Source: Gavia stellata | Lineage: Eukaryota > Chordata > Aves > Gaviiformes > Gaviidae | Direction of reading: 5' to 3' | Assembly: GCF_030936135.1 (NCBI RefSeq) | Contig: NC_082619.1 | Coordinates: 2,297,208-2,361,207 of the forward strand | DNA length: 64,000 nucleotides | Shown: piece by piece, positions 33,201 to 45,200 of the stretch | How positions within the stretch are numbered: the stretch's first letter is position 1 | Layout of the letters: each line of letters starts with the position of its first letter | Notes under the pieces: model-generated | What the model was told of the DNA's origin: nothing | Seen by the model: the letters and a program-made list of their open reading frames with translations, nothing else | The model's database searches: none | Position numbers and translations under genes: made by a program

Positions 33201-36200
33201 ACAGTACTCATTACTCTTTAAATTCTAAGCCTCTCACCAAGGCCTATAAACCAACAGCTTGTACTTTTCTGCTAACAACAAGGGTCATGAACTCCATGTA
33301 GTCCATCTCAGTATTTTTCCCCCCCTTTCTCATTTGAAGGGCCACAGACAGTCAGAAATGTATTCCCTCCCAGTAGAGTCAACAAACAATAAGGATAAGG
33401 GCCTGTCTTCTACCCCATGGATCTACACACACCAGCAATCCTTGTGACATCTGATTAAACCATGCCATAGACATGTGATTTTGCATATTGAGTCTCCTCC
33501 CTATTTACAGGCCATGCAAAACAGTATCACAGGCTTCCAGTGGACCAGAAATATTTTTCCCATGTCTCATTTCATAGTAGCAGGTTTATATGTTGTTTTA
33601 GTGAAAGATTCTGAGTCTGTATTCCTCATTACACCATTACTTGATCTTCTGACTGCTCAGTAGCAGGGGAAAAGGTATGTCCTATGCTGCTACCAAAAGC
33701 AGTCAAGAACACAGTATCATTCAACCAAAAAGCTGTTACTAAACCATAGGAGGAAAAAAAACCCAAACTCCCCCACAAACCAATACATTAGCTATTTGAT
33801 ATGAAACAATGACAGAAACAGGCCTTCAACAGATAGAATAATCTGTGGCGACTGCCGGGGCACATACCTTTTGCTGATGTCTGATGCATGCGGATCTTTT
33901 TTGATGCCACGAACTGTAAGACTTTCTCCACATTTTCCTTCATCTCCTGCTGGCTGGTGGGGTTGACCTGAATGCCATTCAACTTCTCGCCAGCTAAAGA
34001 AGTGGAAAAACTTTACTAGAGAAGAACCGAACCGCTTGGCGCTGTCACAGGAATTGCTATAGGTGTAGGGTCTGATCTTATCTCCTGTCTGGGTACTGCA
34101 AGAGGCATACATGGCTTCTTGTCCTGCTTATCAGGTACGCAGTACCAGGAATAACTAGATTGGAGACTGTACTGGGTTTACATGGTTTTGGTAGTGGGGG
34201 GGCTACAGGGATGGCTTCTGTGAGAAGAAGCCAGAAGCTTCCCCCATGTCCGACAGAGCCAGTTCCAGCTAGCTTCAAGACGGACGCACTGCTGGCCAAG
34301 GTTGAGCCAATCAGCAATGTTGGTAGCGCCTCTATGATAACATATTTAAGAAGGGGTAAAAACTGCTGCACAACAGGAGCCAGGAGAGAGGAGTGAGACT
34401 ATGTGAGAGAAACAACTATGCAGACACCAAGGTCAGTGAAGAAGGAGGGGGAGAAGCAGGTTGTCCCCCTGCAGCCCACGGAGGGTCCATGGTGGAACAG
34501 ATATCCACCCTGCAGCCTGTGAGGGACCCCACGCCAGAGCAGGTGGATGTACCCCAAAAGAGGCTGTGACCCCGTAGAGACCCACGCTGGAGCAAGCTCC
34601 TGGCACGACCTGTGGCCCCACAGGGGACCCACGCTGGAGTAGTCTATTCCTGACTGCATCGCACGGAAAGGGGCCATGCTGGAGCAGTTTGTGAAGAACT
34701 GCAGCCCGTGGGAAGGACCCACATTGGAGAAGTTCATGGAGGACTATCTCCTGTGAGTGGGACCCCACACTGGAGCAGGGGAAGAGTGTGAAGAGGAAGG
34801 AGCAGCAGAGACAATGCGTAATGAACTGACCACAACCCCCATTCCCCATCCCCCTGCGCCGCTATAGGCAGGGAGGGAGGTAGAGAATCTGGGAGTGAAG
34901 TTGAGCCTGGGAAGAAAGGCGTATCTTAGCAAGCAGGTCACTCTTCCAAAAATGCCACACACTAACACCGTTCCTCCACAAGATAAGTCCTTTTGTAACT
35001 CCATTCAGACTCGTGGGAGGGAACCTGACAGGTTTTAGCACATCTGTTGTAACTCTCTGCTAAAACACAAGGACTTTAATAGAACTGCATTTATGATTTG
35101 CTTTATGAATGCTTTCTTTTAAAGTCACTCCTTCCCCACACACACACAAGCTCTGACGCCATGATTAACATCTGCAAGTACGCCTGACAGATGTCAGAGC
35201 CAAGGCCAGCCTCTTCTACACAAGATCTAAAACTGCAAGATGAAAAATAGTGCCATATGGCATTACTGACCTACAATCTCAATGAGCAAAGCAAGAATGA
35301 CTCCATCTCGGAGATCTTGTCTCAGGTCTTGGACTGGCTTTATTGTTGGCTTCTTCTTCAGCTGGGAATTCACCCAGGCCACATATGCCTGTAGTTGTTG
35401 CTGAAAATATAAAACAAAACATTTGCATGTCATTGCCATTTCAGGGGGAAGTTGCATCACGCTCACTTTTCTCTTTCATCTTCACAGATCTGTCTTTTGC
35501 CCTTGAAAACAAACACCAGTGGTCTCATCCCAAAGCCTGCTGAGCACTAACTGACATCACTGCACACTGTGCTCTCAGCTCACTCCATGCCAGAACAGGA
35601 AGAGCAAGGAGGCAGCAGGACAGGACTCATGATCTAAGCACAGCTGAGAAGAGAGCTTTATATTACGTTTAATCTAGGTTGGTGCCAAACCAATGCTGTC
35701 ATCCCCTCATTTTTGGTGCCAGAATCGGTTCACTCATAGCATTTAGTGTCCCATCCACACTATTTTCTTACACATATCAAGAAAGTAGAAAACCCACAAT
35801 GCAGAAGCAAGAAACCCTGTGTTATGTCCCATTAAACCACGCCATCTACCAAAAGAAAACAACCAGGACAGGTTTCCTGGAAGATATAACAGCCTCCCTC
35901 CTTAACATTTAACATTTGCTAACAGTTCATGCAACAGGGAAGAAAGACCCTGTTGTACAGGGTCCTTCCTCCATTTCCTTAGAGCTGCATCAACATTTCT
36001 AATGGCCCAGTTTCTATTTCTGTACATGTGGAAGCTGGCTTGCCACAGCACTTAACACCTGCAAGACCTGAGAGCAAGGAGCACTGCCTTTCCAGCAGGT
36101 CATACTAGATGCTGATTCATATAGCTGTGCACGTTGCCACAGGGGGAAGACCAGGGAAACTGAACTCAGGCTTCTGGTCAGTGTGATGCCCCTTCCGGTG

Positions 36201-39200
36201 TAAGTGACTGAAAGGCAAAGAGCAGATTCACATGACCTTTCTCTTTCCATCCCCCTCTCAGCAGCACTTCCATGGCTAGTAGGAGCACTGGAAACACTGA
36301 AATCCCTTTGGGCAGGGCTGGTGTCATACATTGAGGGTAAACAAACTGATCCATTTATGGGATTACCTTCCTTTTCACTTCCCATTATTCTGCCAATGCA
36401 GCGGGTTTTAAGTCTCCATTCCATATTATCTCAGCAATGTCAGTCAGTTTATGCTTTTACAGCCCATCAAAGTCACAATCTGATCACAGCTTCGCTCTTA
36501 ATTATCCCGACATAGGAAATCCAGCTTTAATCACACCATGGTTCGGTCTGCTGGTTCAGAAAGGTGACTGGACCTGTATTCAATCCGTTCTGCTCACTCA
36601 GCAGAGCTGGAGAGCAGAACAGAGGAGATAAGCTAGGGGGACTGCCTGATGGCTTTTGAAAAAAAGGAAGCAGAAGTGGCAGATCTGATGCATGCTTGCT
36701 GGAGCAGACTTGGCCTGTCACATGGATTGGATCTGCATGCTCTTCTTCGGCTGTAATGGCAATGATGCATGTCAGTTTTGCCTGCCCAATTTCAGAGGTC
36801 TTTATTTTCTACTTAACATGACTGGGCACTGTGGAGAATCAACAAGCCTTGACTTTCTCTCTCCCTCACACAAGTTAATGATGCTGTGCTGATTTTCAGA
36901 ACAGCAGTGGTAACTCTTGCCAGCTGCAAAAAGCAGCCCCACCTCTTGCAATTGTATTTTAACTGATGATGTGGGCACTGAGGTTCATACTCACAACAGT
37001 CTAATATCAGAGAGACCACAAGCCTTCTATTACACAGATTCAATAAAGCTTTAATTGATTCAAACAAGTACCAGAGAAAAGAGGTAGGTTTGTTTATAGT
37101 AATACAGCATCACTACAGAAATATCTGGATTCATAAATAAAGATGTACTGAATAGGGTTGCAGCATTAAAACTGCATGTGAAGTTTAAGTAATTTAGGGA
37201 AATAATCTTATCACAGTTGTGTTTACTACCTTGCTGTCATTTTTCAAATCATTTTCCAAAGTTCTAAACTGTTACATTGTACTAATTCCACAAAGGCACA
37301 ACCCCTTCCAGCCTACAGAAAATTTGCAATTTTTATAGGGGTCTATATAGTTCTTCCACTCAGAGGAAAACTAGACCCTTTCACTAAGCGGTTTGTTCTC
37401 CGTTTCCTTCCTCTGAACTTTCCTCATGCATTCATAAGAAAGCATTTTTAGCAAAGTTTTAGTGTCCATCTATTAAAAGCATGAGGTTGACATTGTTATT
37501 ATTAGGAAAAAAAAGTCACTCCTAAATCCCAGTGCATTTACGTTTTAAACAATGATTATTAAAAGGAGGATTTTGAGGCAATGGAATATGGATGTCACCA
37601 TTACAGAATAATTTCATAACAGCAGCTGCTGTAATACTGCAGACTTACATTTCATTAGTAGGCTTGCTTTGTTGTTTGGTTGGTTGGTTTTGCTTTTTTT
37701 CCCCCCACTGAAGCATAAGATTTTCCTGCAGAAGTTCAGACAGTTGGACTGATCAGCATTTCCTGATTTTGTATCCAAAAACTAGAAGATCTAATGACTT
37801 TAGCAAAAGACTTGGATTTCTGCAAAGCTAAAAACCCCCAGAGTAAGCTGTCGCTTCTGGCAGCTGAGGTGAGTGGGTGACTGAACTTACCAAGAAAGTA
37901 ACAACAAATACAAAAAATGCTCTACACAGCCTATTCCACCCCACCAAAATACTCCCTAGCCTGTACTTGTCACTTGTCCACAGAAATACTCACACCAAAA
38001 ATACATGCTCCATCACCATTTGTGGCTGCAGGCATCCCAGCTCAAACGATACATGTGCCCCATCCAGTCTCACATAGGTCTCAGCTCCTCTTAGTCAACA
38101 CACTCCAAGGAGGAAAGAAAGGAAGTTGGGAACAAACAAGGAGATGGATGACATCTCAGAAGTACTCTTCCTTTCCTTTTCCAAGGCTGTCCCCCCTGTG
38201 CTTTCACACTTCTTCCTGACAGCAGAGTAGGATATTACATTTTGTGCCTTCTAAGTAATTAGCAAAAAGAGACACTAACCCCAGAGGCAGAGCAAACAGA
38301 ACAGAATCCAGACTGAGTAAAGGATGCAGAGGGAGCCTTTGTGCCTAGGTGGCTGGACCCATTAGTCTCCCAAACCTGCTTAGGTCCCCTGCTCTGACAT
38401 CTGCTCAAATTGTTAGCACTCTCCTTGTTTAACTTTTGTCTTTCTAGTTGAGAGGAAAGATCCTATGGGACCCATTACACCAATTCCTGTGATGCTGTAG
38501 CTATGCTACTACAGCTTCCTACAGAACCTCCAAACTTCACAGGATTGAGCAAATCCCTAGAGCTTCCCCTTGTTGGTTTATGATCTGGTATGGTTGAGAG
38601 CTATATCCAAGAGTAATCAGAGAAGGAACAGCTAGTATTTTATCTAGCTCATCCTCTTCCTTCAAAATAATTGAATAATTAGCTGAATAATTCTTCCTTC
38701 AGCCACTGACCACGCAGGACTTTTCTGCTTCTCCCTGCATTTTTGTTTGAGCTTCGGTTCAGCCAAATCTTAGACTTGACGGAGTTCACATTGCTCTACT
38801 CCTGCACCAATATTTCTTTCAAAGCCAGGATTTTCAGAAAAAAAACATATCAGCCTAGTCTAAGATTTACTATGCAGAGCACATGTTATTAGGATTATGG
38901 TGGAGTTAAGCTTAATCCTATTTATGTTAACACAGCTTTGTGTTCCAAAAACAGGCCAGGTTTACTCGTACCTTGCAATGGGAAGAGTAGCTCCCTTACC
39001 TGACAAAAGTTGGAGCCCAGACTGCTCCAGCTCCTAGGCAGATCATTGTAGGGTGCTTATATCCAAGTCACTCTGGAAGACTTAAAAGACTCCAGGAGAA
39101 GATTTTTAAAGCAAGGTACTAGGGGCCACCTGCAGTTGTAAGGAATTTCCCAACTGGCAGGCACTTCTGCTAGCAAGTGACAGAGAGGAAAACAGCCTCC

Positions 39201-42200
39201 CAGGGTCAGCACATTTTTCTCAGCAGCTGTAATCCCTTACTGATAATTACAATTAAGTGTCATTATCTAATATTTTCCACAGGTGGAAGAAAAATAGCAG
39301 CTCTATTGCAGATCTCCTGCCAGTTGTAGGTGTCCTTGCTATTCTCATTTAACCAGTGCAATTCACCACCTGCTGCTTAGGGCTCATGTTTCTCCCCTCT
39401 CAACCATCAATCAGTCCAGTCTGTCTGACAGTAAATATAGGTAGATCACAATGCCTTGATATGCTACTCTGTCCTTTATTATCAGTGCCATCTACATTAC
39501 ACTGCATAAGGTTAATTTTCACCTCCTCTGAGATTAGGGTATTGCACATTTTGAAGTCAGGCAAATATTCACTCTTGGACAAAATCACTCTTTAGCAGGC
39601 AGATGCCTTCAGAGGGCCTGACCTCCTTGCCATTGCGTTACAGTAGACTCGCGTGACATTCTCTGCCTCTGGGAAGAAATGCCTTTTCTGCGTTCATTGG
39701 ATGAATTTGAATCTATCCTTATTGTTCGATTTAGGGAATCAGCCTGGAAGAATAGTGTTTCTCATAATCTTTACTCTGCTTTTCCTTTATACCCTATGGA
39801 CACTGCCCAAGCACCAGGTCTAACAAGGTCAATAATAATAGCCCTCATGCTATGAGGTTGGTCCCAGTATGAAAGGCATTTAGTGTCCTGTCTGTTCAGA
39901 GCACTGAACCAAATCTGTGCAACAGCAAAGCTCAAAGGCTAGCCTAATTGCATCAGGATGTAATGTTTAAGGCTTTGTATGATTTCTAAGCTTTCTGACA
40001 TAGATGGGAACTGTAATTTTCCATCCAATGTTCCTCCAGTTTGACTTTTTTTTGTTTTTGTTTGAGAAGGCGTTTGTAGAAGCAGAAAATAAAAACTCAC
40101 AAGCAAAGAAAATGTTTCTCTCTGCTCTCAAAGCAAGCAGATTTTTTTTGCCTCAAAATTGCTGTTTAAATGTGATTCAGGCTGTTTCATGTATTGAGAT
40201 AGCTCCTGGTGCATCCAACAGTGAAAACCACCCAATTATGACCAGAGTGATGCCAGAATGACCATATGCACAGGACTCCCCTTTCATAAAACTCTTACTT
40301 TAAAGCAGGAGATGTAATTTCATTCAAAATAACTTTTGGTCTGATGTGTATTTTCCTAATCTTCTACAAACAGCCTGTCTCAAGCACAGAAGATGCCTCC
40401 CTACAGTGACACAGTTTGGAAAAGGAGGCACCCATGCAACCGGGTGCACACCAGGAAACAGAAATACTGCGTGAGCTGCAAAAGACCAGAAGCTCCTTAA
40501 GCCTTCACCCGTATCTGAGTGAAAACATGGACATTTCCAACACCCTAACATGTCTGGACAAGGATTTTTTACTGATTTGGTGAGACCCAGGAAGAAGGAT
40601 TATCCTGAAGTCTCGATGAAATTCTAGCCAGCACATATCTTCTATAACTTCTAAGGTCATTTTCAAAGACTCAAGCAGCACAAACCTTTGGGAGGAGCAG
40701 CCCGATGACGCCCTTAACCCATGCTATGTTCTAGGCACTCAGTTGGATTTTCCTTGTCTTAATATAAACCATTTGTTTGGTTCAGTGAATTGACCTCAAG
40801 AAGTAGCCACCTGTTTCTCTAGCCAGATTCAAGAATATAAAGGCCAGTCTTCTTGCTTTCTGATCTCTTAGTCCAAACAACATTTTTGAAACCACTGATT
40901 CTGACTACCATTCATGGACTGTTCAGGTTTGTGCAAAGATTTTAGAAAGCAAGTGCCTGCAACTTTAGAAGGCTTTGGCCAGATATTTAGAAATACTTTA
41001 GAGACATTCCTGTCATCCTGGGTGTTCGGAACAAATACAAAGAATTAAATCCTCCTCTCTGTATGCAGCAGAGGGATGTTGCACAGGAACTGATTTCTGC
41101 CCTTCATTCAGAATGTCAGGATGGGGAGAACACTGGCTTCATCTCCAGAGGGACAAGAGCAGCAGTTTTTGCTCAAATCCTGGCAGTACTGCTGGGTTGA
41201 AATGGCAGCTGCCTGTGGCGTCCTGGCTAAACTACTACTTGTTACTGGGAGGGGAACAAATGCCTGGTCTACTAAGAGAGCAGCTCACTGGCAGACTTTC
41301 AGATGCCAGCTCAAGTGCTGGAAGGTCTGTGAAGAATGACGTTTAGAGCTGAAGGTGTATTTCACGTGTTGCCTGAATGCAAACAATAGCAAGGATTTCC
41401 AGAGTGCCCAGCAGGATACATAATTTTTGACTGCAGTTTTCCACATTTGTCGCAGTCCTTTACCCATCAACAGGAAGAACTTAAGTGTTAAAGAGCAACG
41501 CCCAATTCCATTCAAACTCCCTGAATTCTTTCTACCATTTTGATTTTTACTTCTTGTTGCACAGCCAATAGCGGTCACACTACATGCCAGACACACACAA
41601 CTTTCAGTACAGGACGAAGTAATTCTTACCTGTGCCTATATATACTGGTATTTTATTCATTTAGTGTGCATTTTAGAATCCATTTGGAAGAGCTTAGTAG
41701 ATGCAAATATAAGCTCTTTTTAAACAACTCATGAAGCCAGCAGCACCACTCACATCTAAAAGACAGTTATGCTCAGTAGTTTGTGGCAATCTAATAATAA
41801 TTAACCTTGAGTCTCTTCCCAAGAAACTGGGCCTAGGTGGGCAAATGGCAAGAAATGCATGTCTGACAGCTTTTTATTTCTGTAGAACCAGAGTTATTTA
41901 ATTTGTGCAGAACAACAGCCTGATGATTCCATTTTTCCTTTTAATATAAGAAACCTTTTCCTTCTAGGGATCTTTTGCCAAGACATATCCTTGCTGTCAG
42001 ACAGTGATCTCACTTGTGCCACCCATCTGCCAGAAAGTGGTATTTTTGTGAGTGGCATCTAACTGTGCTTTCTTCAAACAGTAATTTTGCCTGTCACTTT
42101 CATAACACCACACGCAAGCATTCCCCCTGCAATTAATCTGTTTTCTACCTATACCTCCTTTAACTCCAATCTCCTGTTTGTAAAAATCCTGGGATTACTC

Positions 42201-45200
42201 ACTATACCTTCCACACACACAGTGGCAGTTCTGTGCACCCTTTTTATGTTCAGAAATCTGAAGATGGTATCAATTCCTTAAACAAATTCACTTTCATTTC
42301 AGGCAGCAACTACTCCAAAAGTCTACTAGATCGAAACTCATGTAAAATGAATCTTGCTAGGATGTATTCCTTTAAATCAACAAACATCCATGCCCCAAAA
42401 TGTCACTGCCATTTGAAGCCAGGTTCTTGCTTTAGGGATAATTTCTGGCACTTTTGCAAGATGTTTTAGTGCCTCTGCATTTTCCCCAGTCTGGTATTTT
42501 GAGGCCCTTTTCTCACACAGGCCGTGTTTCCATGCAGGCATACAGGCAAAATCTGAGCCACAAGAGATCTTTTACTGTAAACTGCCAGTACTTCGGAGCA
42601 CATGATTCACCCTGAATTATCAAATGGTTCCACTACACCCAAACAAAGTCTAAGGTCTGTCAAAACAAGTTGCACTGAGACATTCCCTGATGCTTCAGGA
42701 AAGAAAAGGAGCGTTGTTCCCTATTTAGCAGAATGCAGTCACTAGCCCTGTACAGACAGGGAAATGAAGCTTTGTGAAGAGACTGAGCACACAGTATAAC
42801 TGAACAGTGCTCTTTGCAGGCAAGAACCTTTCATATGAAGAAAAGGGAAAGGGACACCCAGTGAGGTTGCCTGGTCCAGGATGAAGGGCACTAAAGGCAC
42901 ATTTAGAACACAGGCTCTGTTCCTCACTCTGCCAATGACTTGCTGTGAATTTGGCAGCCCACTTTACCTCTGTGTGCCTCAGTTTCTAGCTATAAAACAG
43001 CTCTACTAATTTTTATGTACCTTGTAAAATGCTTTGATAACAGTAAATCTTGACTGTTACTGTGCAAATGCACTGTAATATACCCTACCAAAGGACAGCC
43101 ACTGCTATGCAAACAATTAATAGCCTGGCTTAGACATACAGTGAACCTCTGGCAGGGATTGAATCCTAACTGCTCAACCCCTAATCCTATATAACAGCAA
43201 ATACATCCTTCCCTTGCTGATAGTCCTGTTGCTGGTCAGGCACAAGGGCTTTGGGAAAATTTGATAAGAATTCCTGCTACAGCAAGCAATTGCCTGCTAA
43301 AGTACATCTGCATGTAAATCCAGGTGGGGAAGCCCCAGCTGTGTTTTCTGATGTCTGTGCTTGAGGCTTAGCAGAATTACTATGCAGCAGCTGCCCAGTC
43401 TCTTGCAGACCAGACAGGCAACCTGGCAAGGTTCAGGTGGTTCTTCAGATCGCAGCCTTTCTCACTCTGGCCAAGCCTTAAACAAGTGTGCCAGACCATC
43501 CCGTGGCTTTAACAGTGTAGAGCAGATGTAAAATACTAGCGGACTCATACCAAAACAAAGCTGATGTGAAATGAGACTTGGCCCTACCATGTGGAAAACA
43601 GCAGCATCTCTAAAGAGCTTCATGTATTTAGTGAAACCTAGGCTCTGAGGGATTCAGTACTACAGGGAGCATTTAGTTATGGGATGGTCCTAACGGGCTG
43701 AACTGGACGAGGGAGACAGGAGCCAAACCAGCTCTCTTCACAGTGAATCCTATTAGCTATAAATAGCACTCATTGCAAGGAGAGGGTGAGTGCAAGTTTC
43801 TTCTGCTAAGATCACAGTAGCAGAGCCGTTTTTATTACAGATCATGCATGTTACACCAAGGGGAACAGAACAGCTGTCAGAACAAGACAGTAGCAAGTCC
43901 ATACTCCCAGAAAATTACTTCAACCAGAAAAGCAAACCAAAATCAAACCCAGGTCATATCCCACAGCAAGGATTCAGATCTCACAGACAGGATGCCTTCT
44001 AATCACCTCAAGTCTACCAACAGATACAGCAAACCTTGAAGAATGAGGGAGAGAGACTGTAGGTCTGGGAAATCCAGGAAATACCTACTGCAGATGCCAC
44101 TCAGCTAAGAACCCGCTACTCAAGGGAAAATATTACATGAAGCACTTGGTGAGGGGGGAGGCAATGAGCAGCCTACTAGGGAGAAAACAGAGCCCTACCT
44201 GCACTGCATCACTTCCTGTGTGCGTACCGCTGGGGATTAGCAGTTCTCACACAGCAAAATGTGGAGGTATTTCCCCATGTAGACAGAGCCTTATATGGTA
44301 ACCTTGCATTTCACTTTGCTGCTGTTGGGAGACCCTGATTTCAAAACAACCTCTGCTTAGGCTCTTAAAAATTCACTGCCATTTCACTCTCCGGAGAGGA
44401 GCCAATGCCAGGCCTGTTGTTCAACGTAATCTCATAGGGAAAAAATAGCTATTTCAAATGACTCATTGCACACAAGCAACTACATAATTAAGAAATGATC
44501 TTCCCACTTGAAAAACAGAAAGTATATTATTGTTAAAATACAGACACATTAATGTCTTGGCGCTGTCAGGCCCATTTCTGACACATTTCTGTGTGCCCCA
44601 TCTGTTTTAAAGAACTGACAGAAGTGTGAGCACATTATCTCAAATAAACTGCATTTCCTCAAGGAGAGAGAACAAGCTGAGGCCACATGGACAGAGTCAC
44701 CACAAAGGAGACCATGCCCTCTATGGTTTCCTTGCATTATGAACGACTTCTTTTAGAAGCCATACATTCCCATGCCACCATCCAGCTGTGGGATTGAATT
44801 ATTCAGCTGCCTTAGAGCAGGATAAGTCTGAATAAACAGCAGGGAAACACTTTCAAGGCAGGGTAGTCCGTTAATGAGAGAGGGACAGGAGCTGCATGAT
44901 GCCCACAGGGGAGTTTGCGGCATTTCAACATTAAACAAAAGTCATCCTGCTTTAGATGTCTGCAGGTGACACTGTCCACAGCGTATTTTGGCCAGGGACT
45001 CTGCAAGGGAAGGGAAATACCCTGGCCTGAACTTGCAATTTACAGGGCCCCTTTAGCAAGCTGTGATTATGTTCACCATGGAGAAGGCGTCAGTCTAACA
45101 GATGATCTGTGAAGCAAAACAGGCATTAGCTGCAGATGGGACAACTAATACTGCATTCTCCGTTCCCGCTCATGAGATAGTGAGGCTGATGGGGTGGCTT

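Noticed and set aside
34399-34849. Minus-strand frames of 112-138 codons near 34.4-34.8 kb
   Set aside because: They are translations of the LTR's internal repeat units read backwards, not genes.
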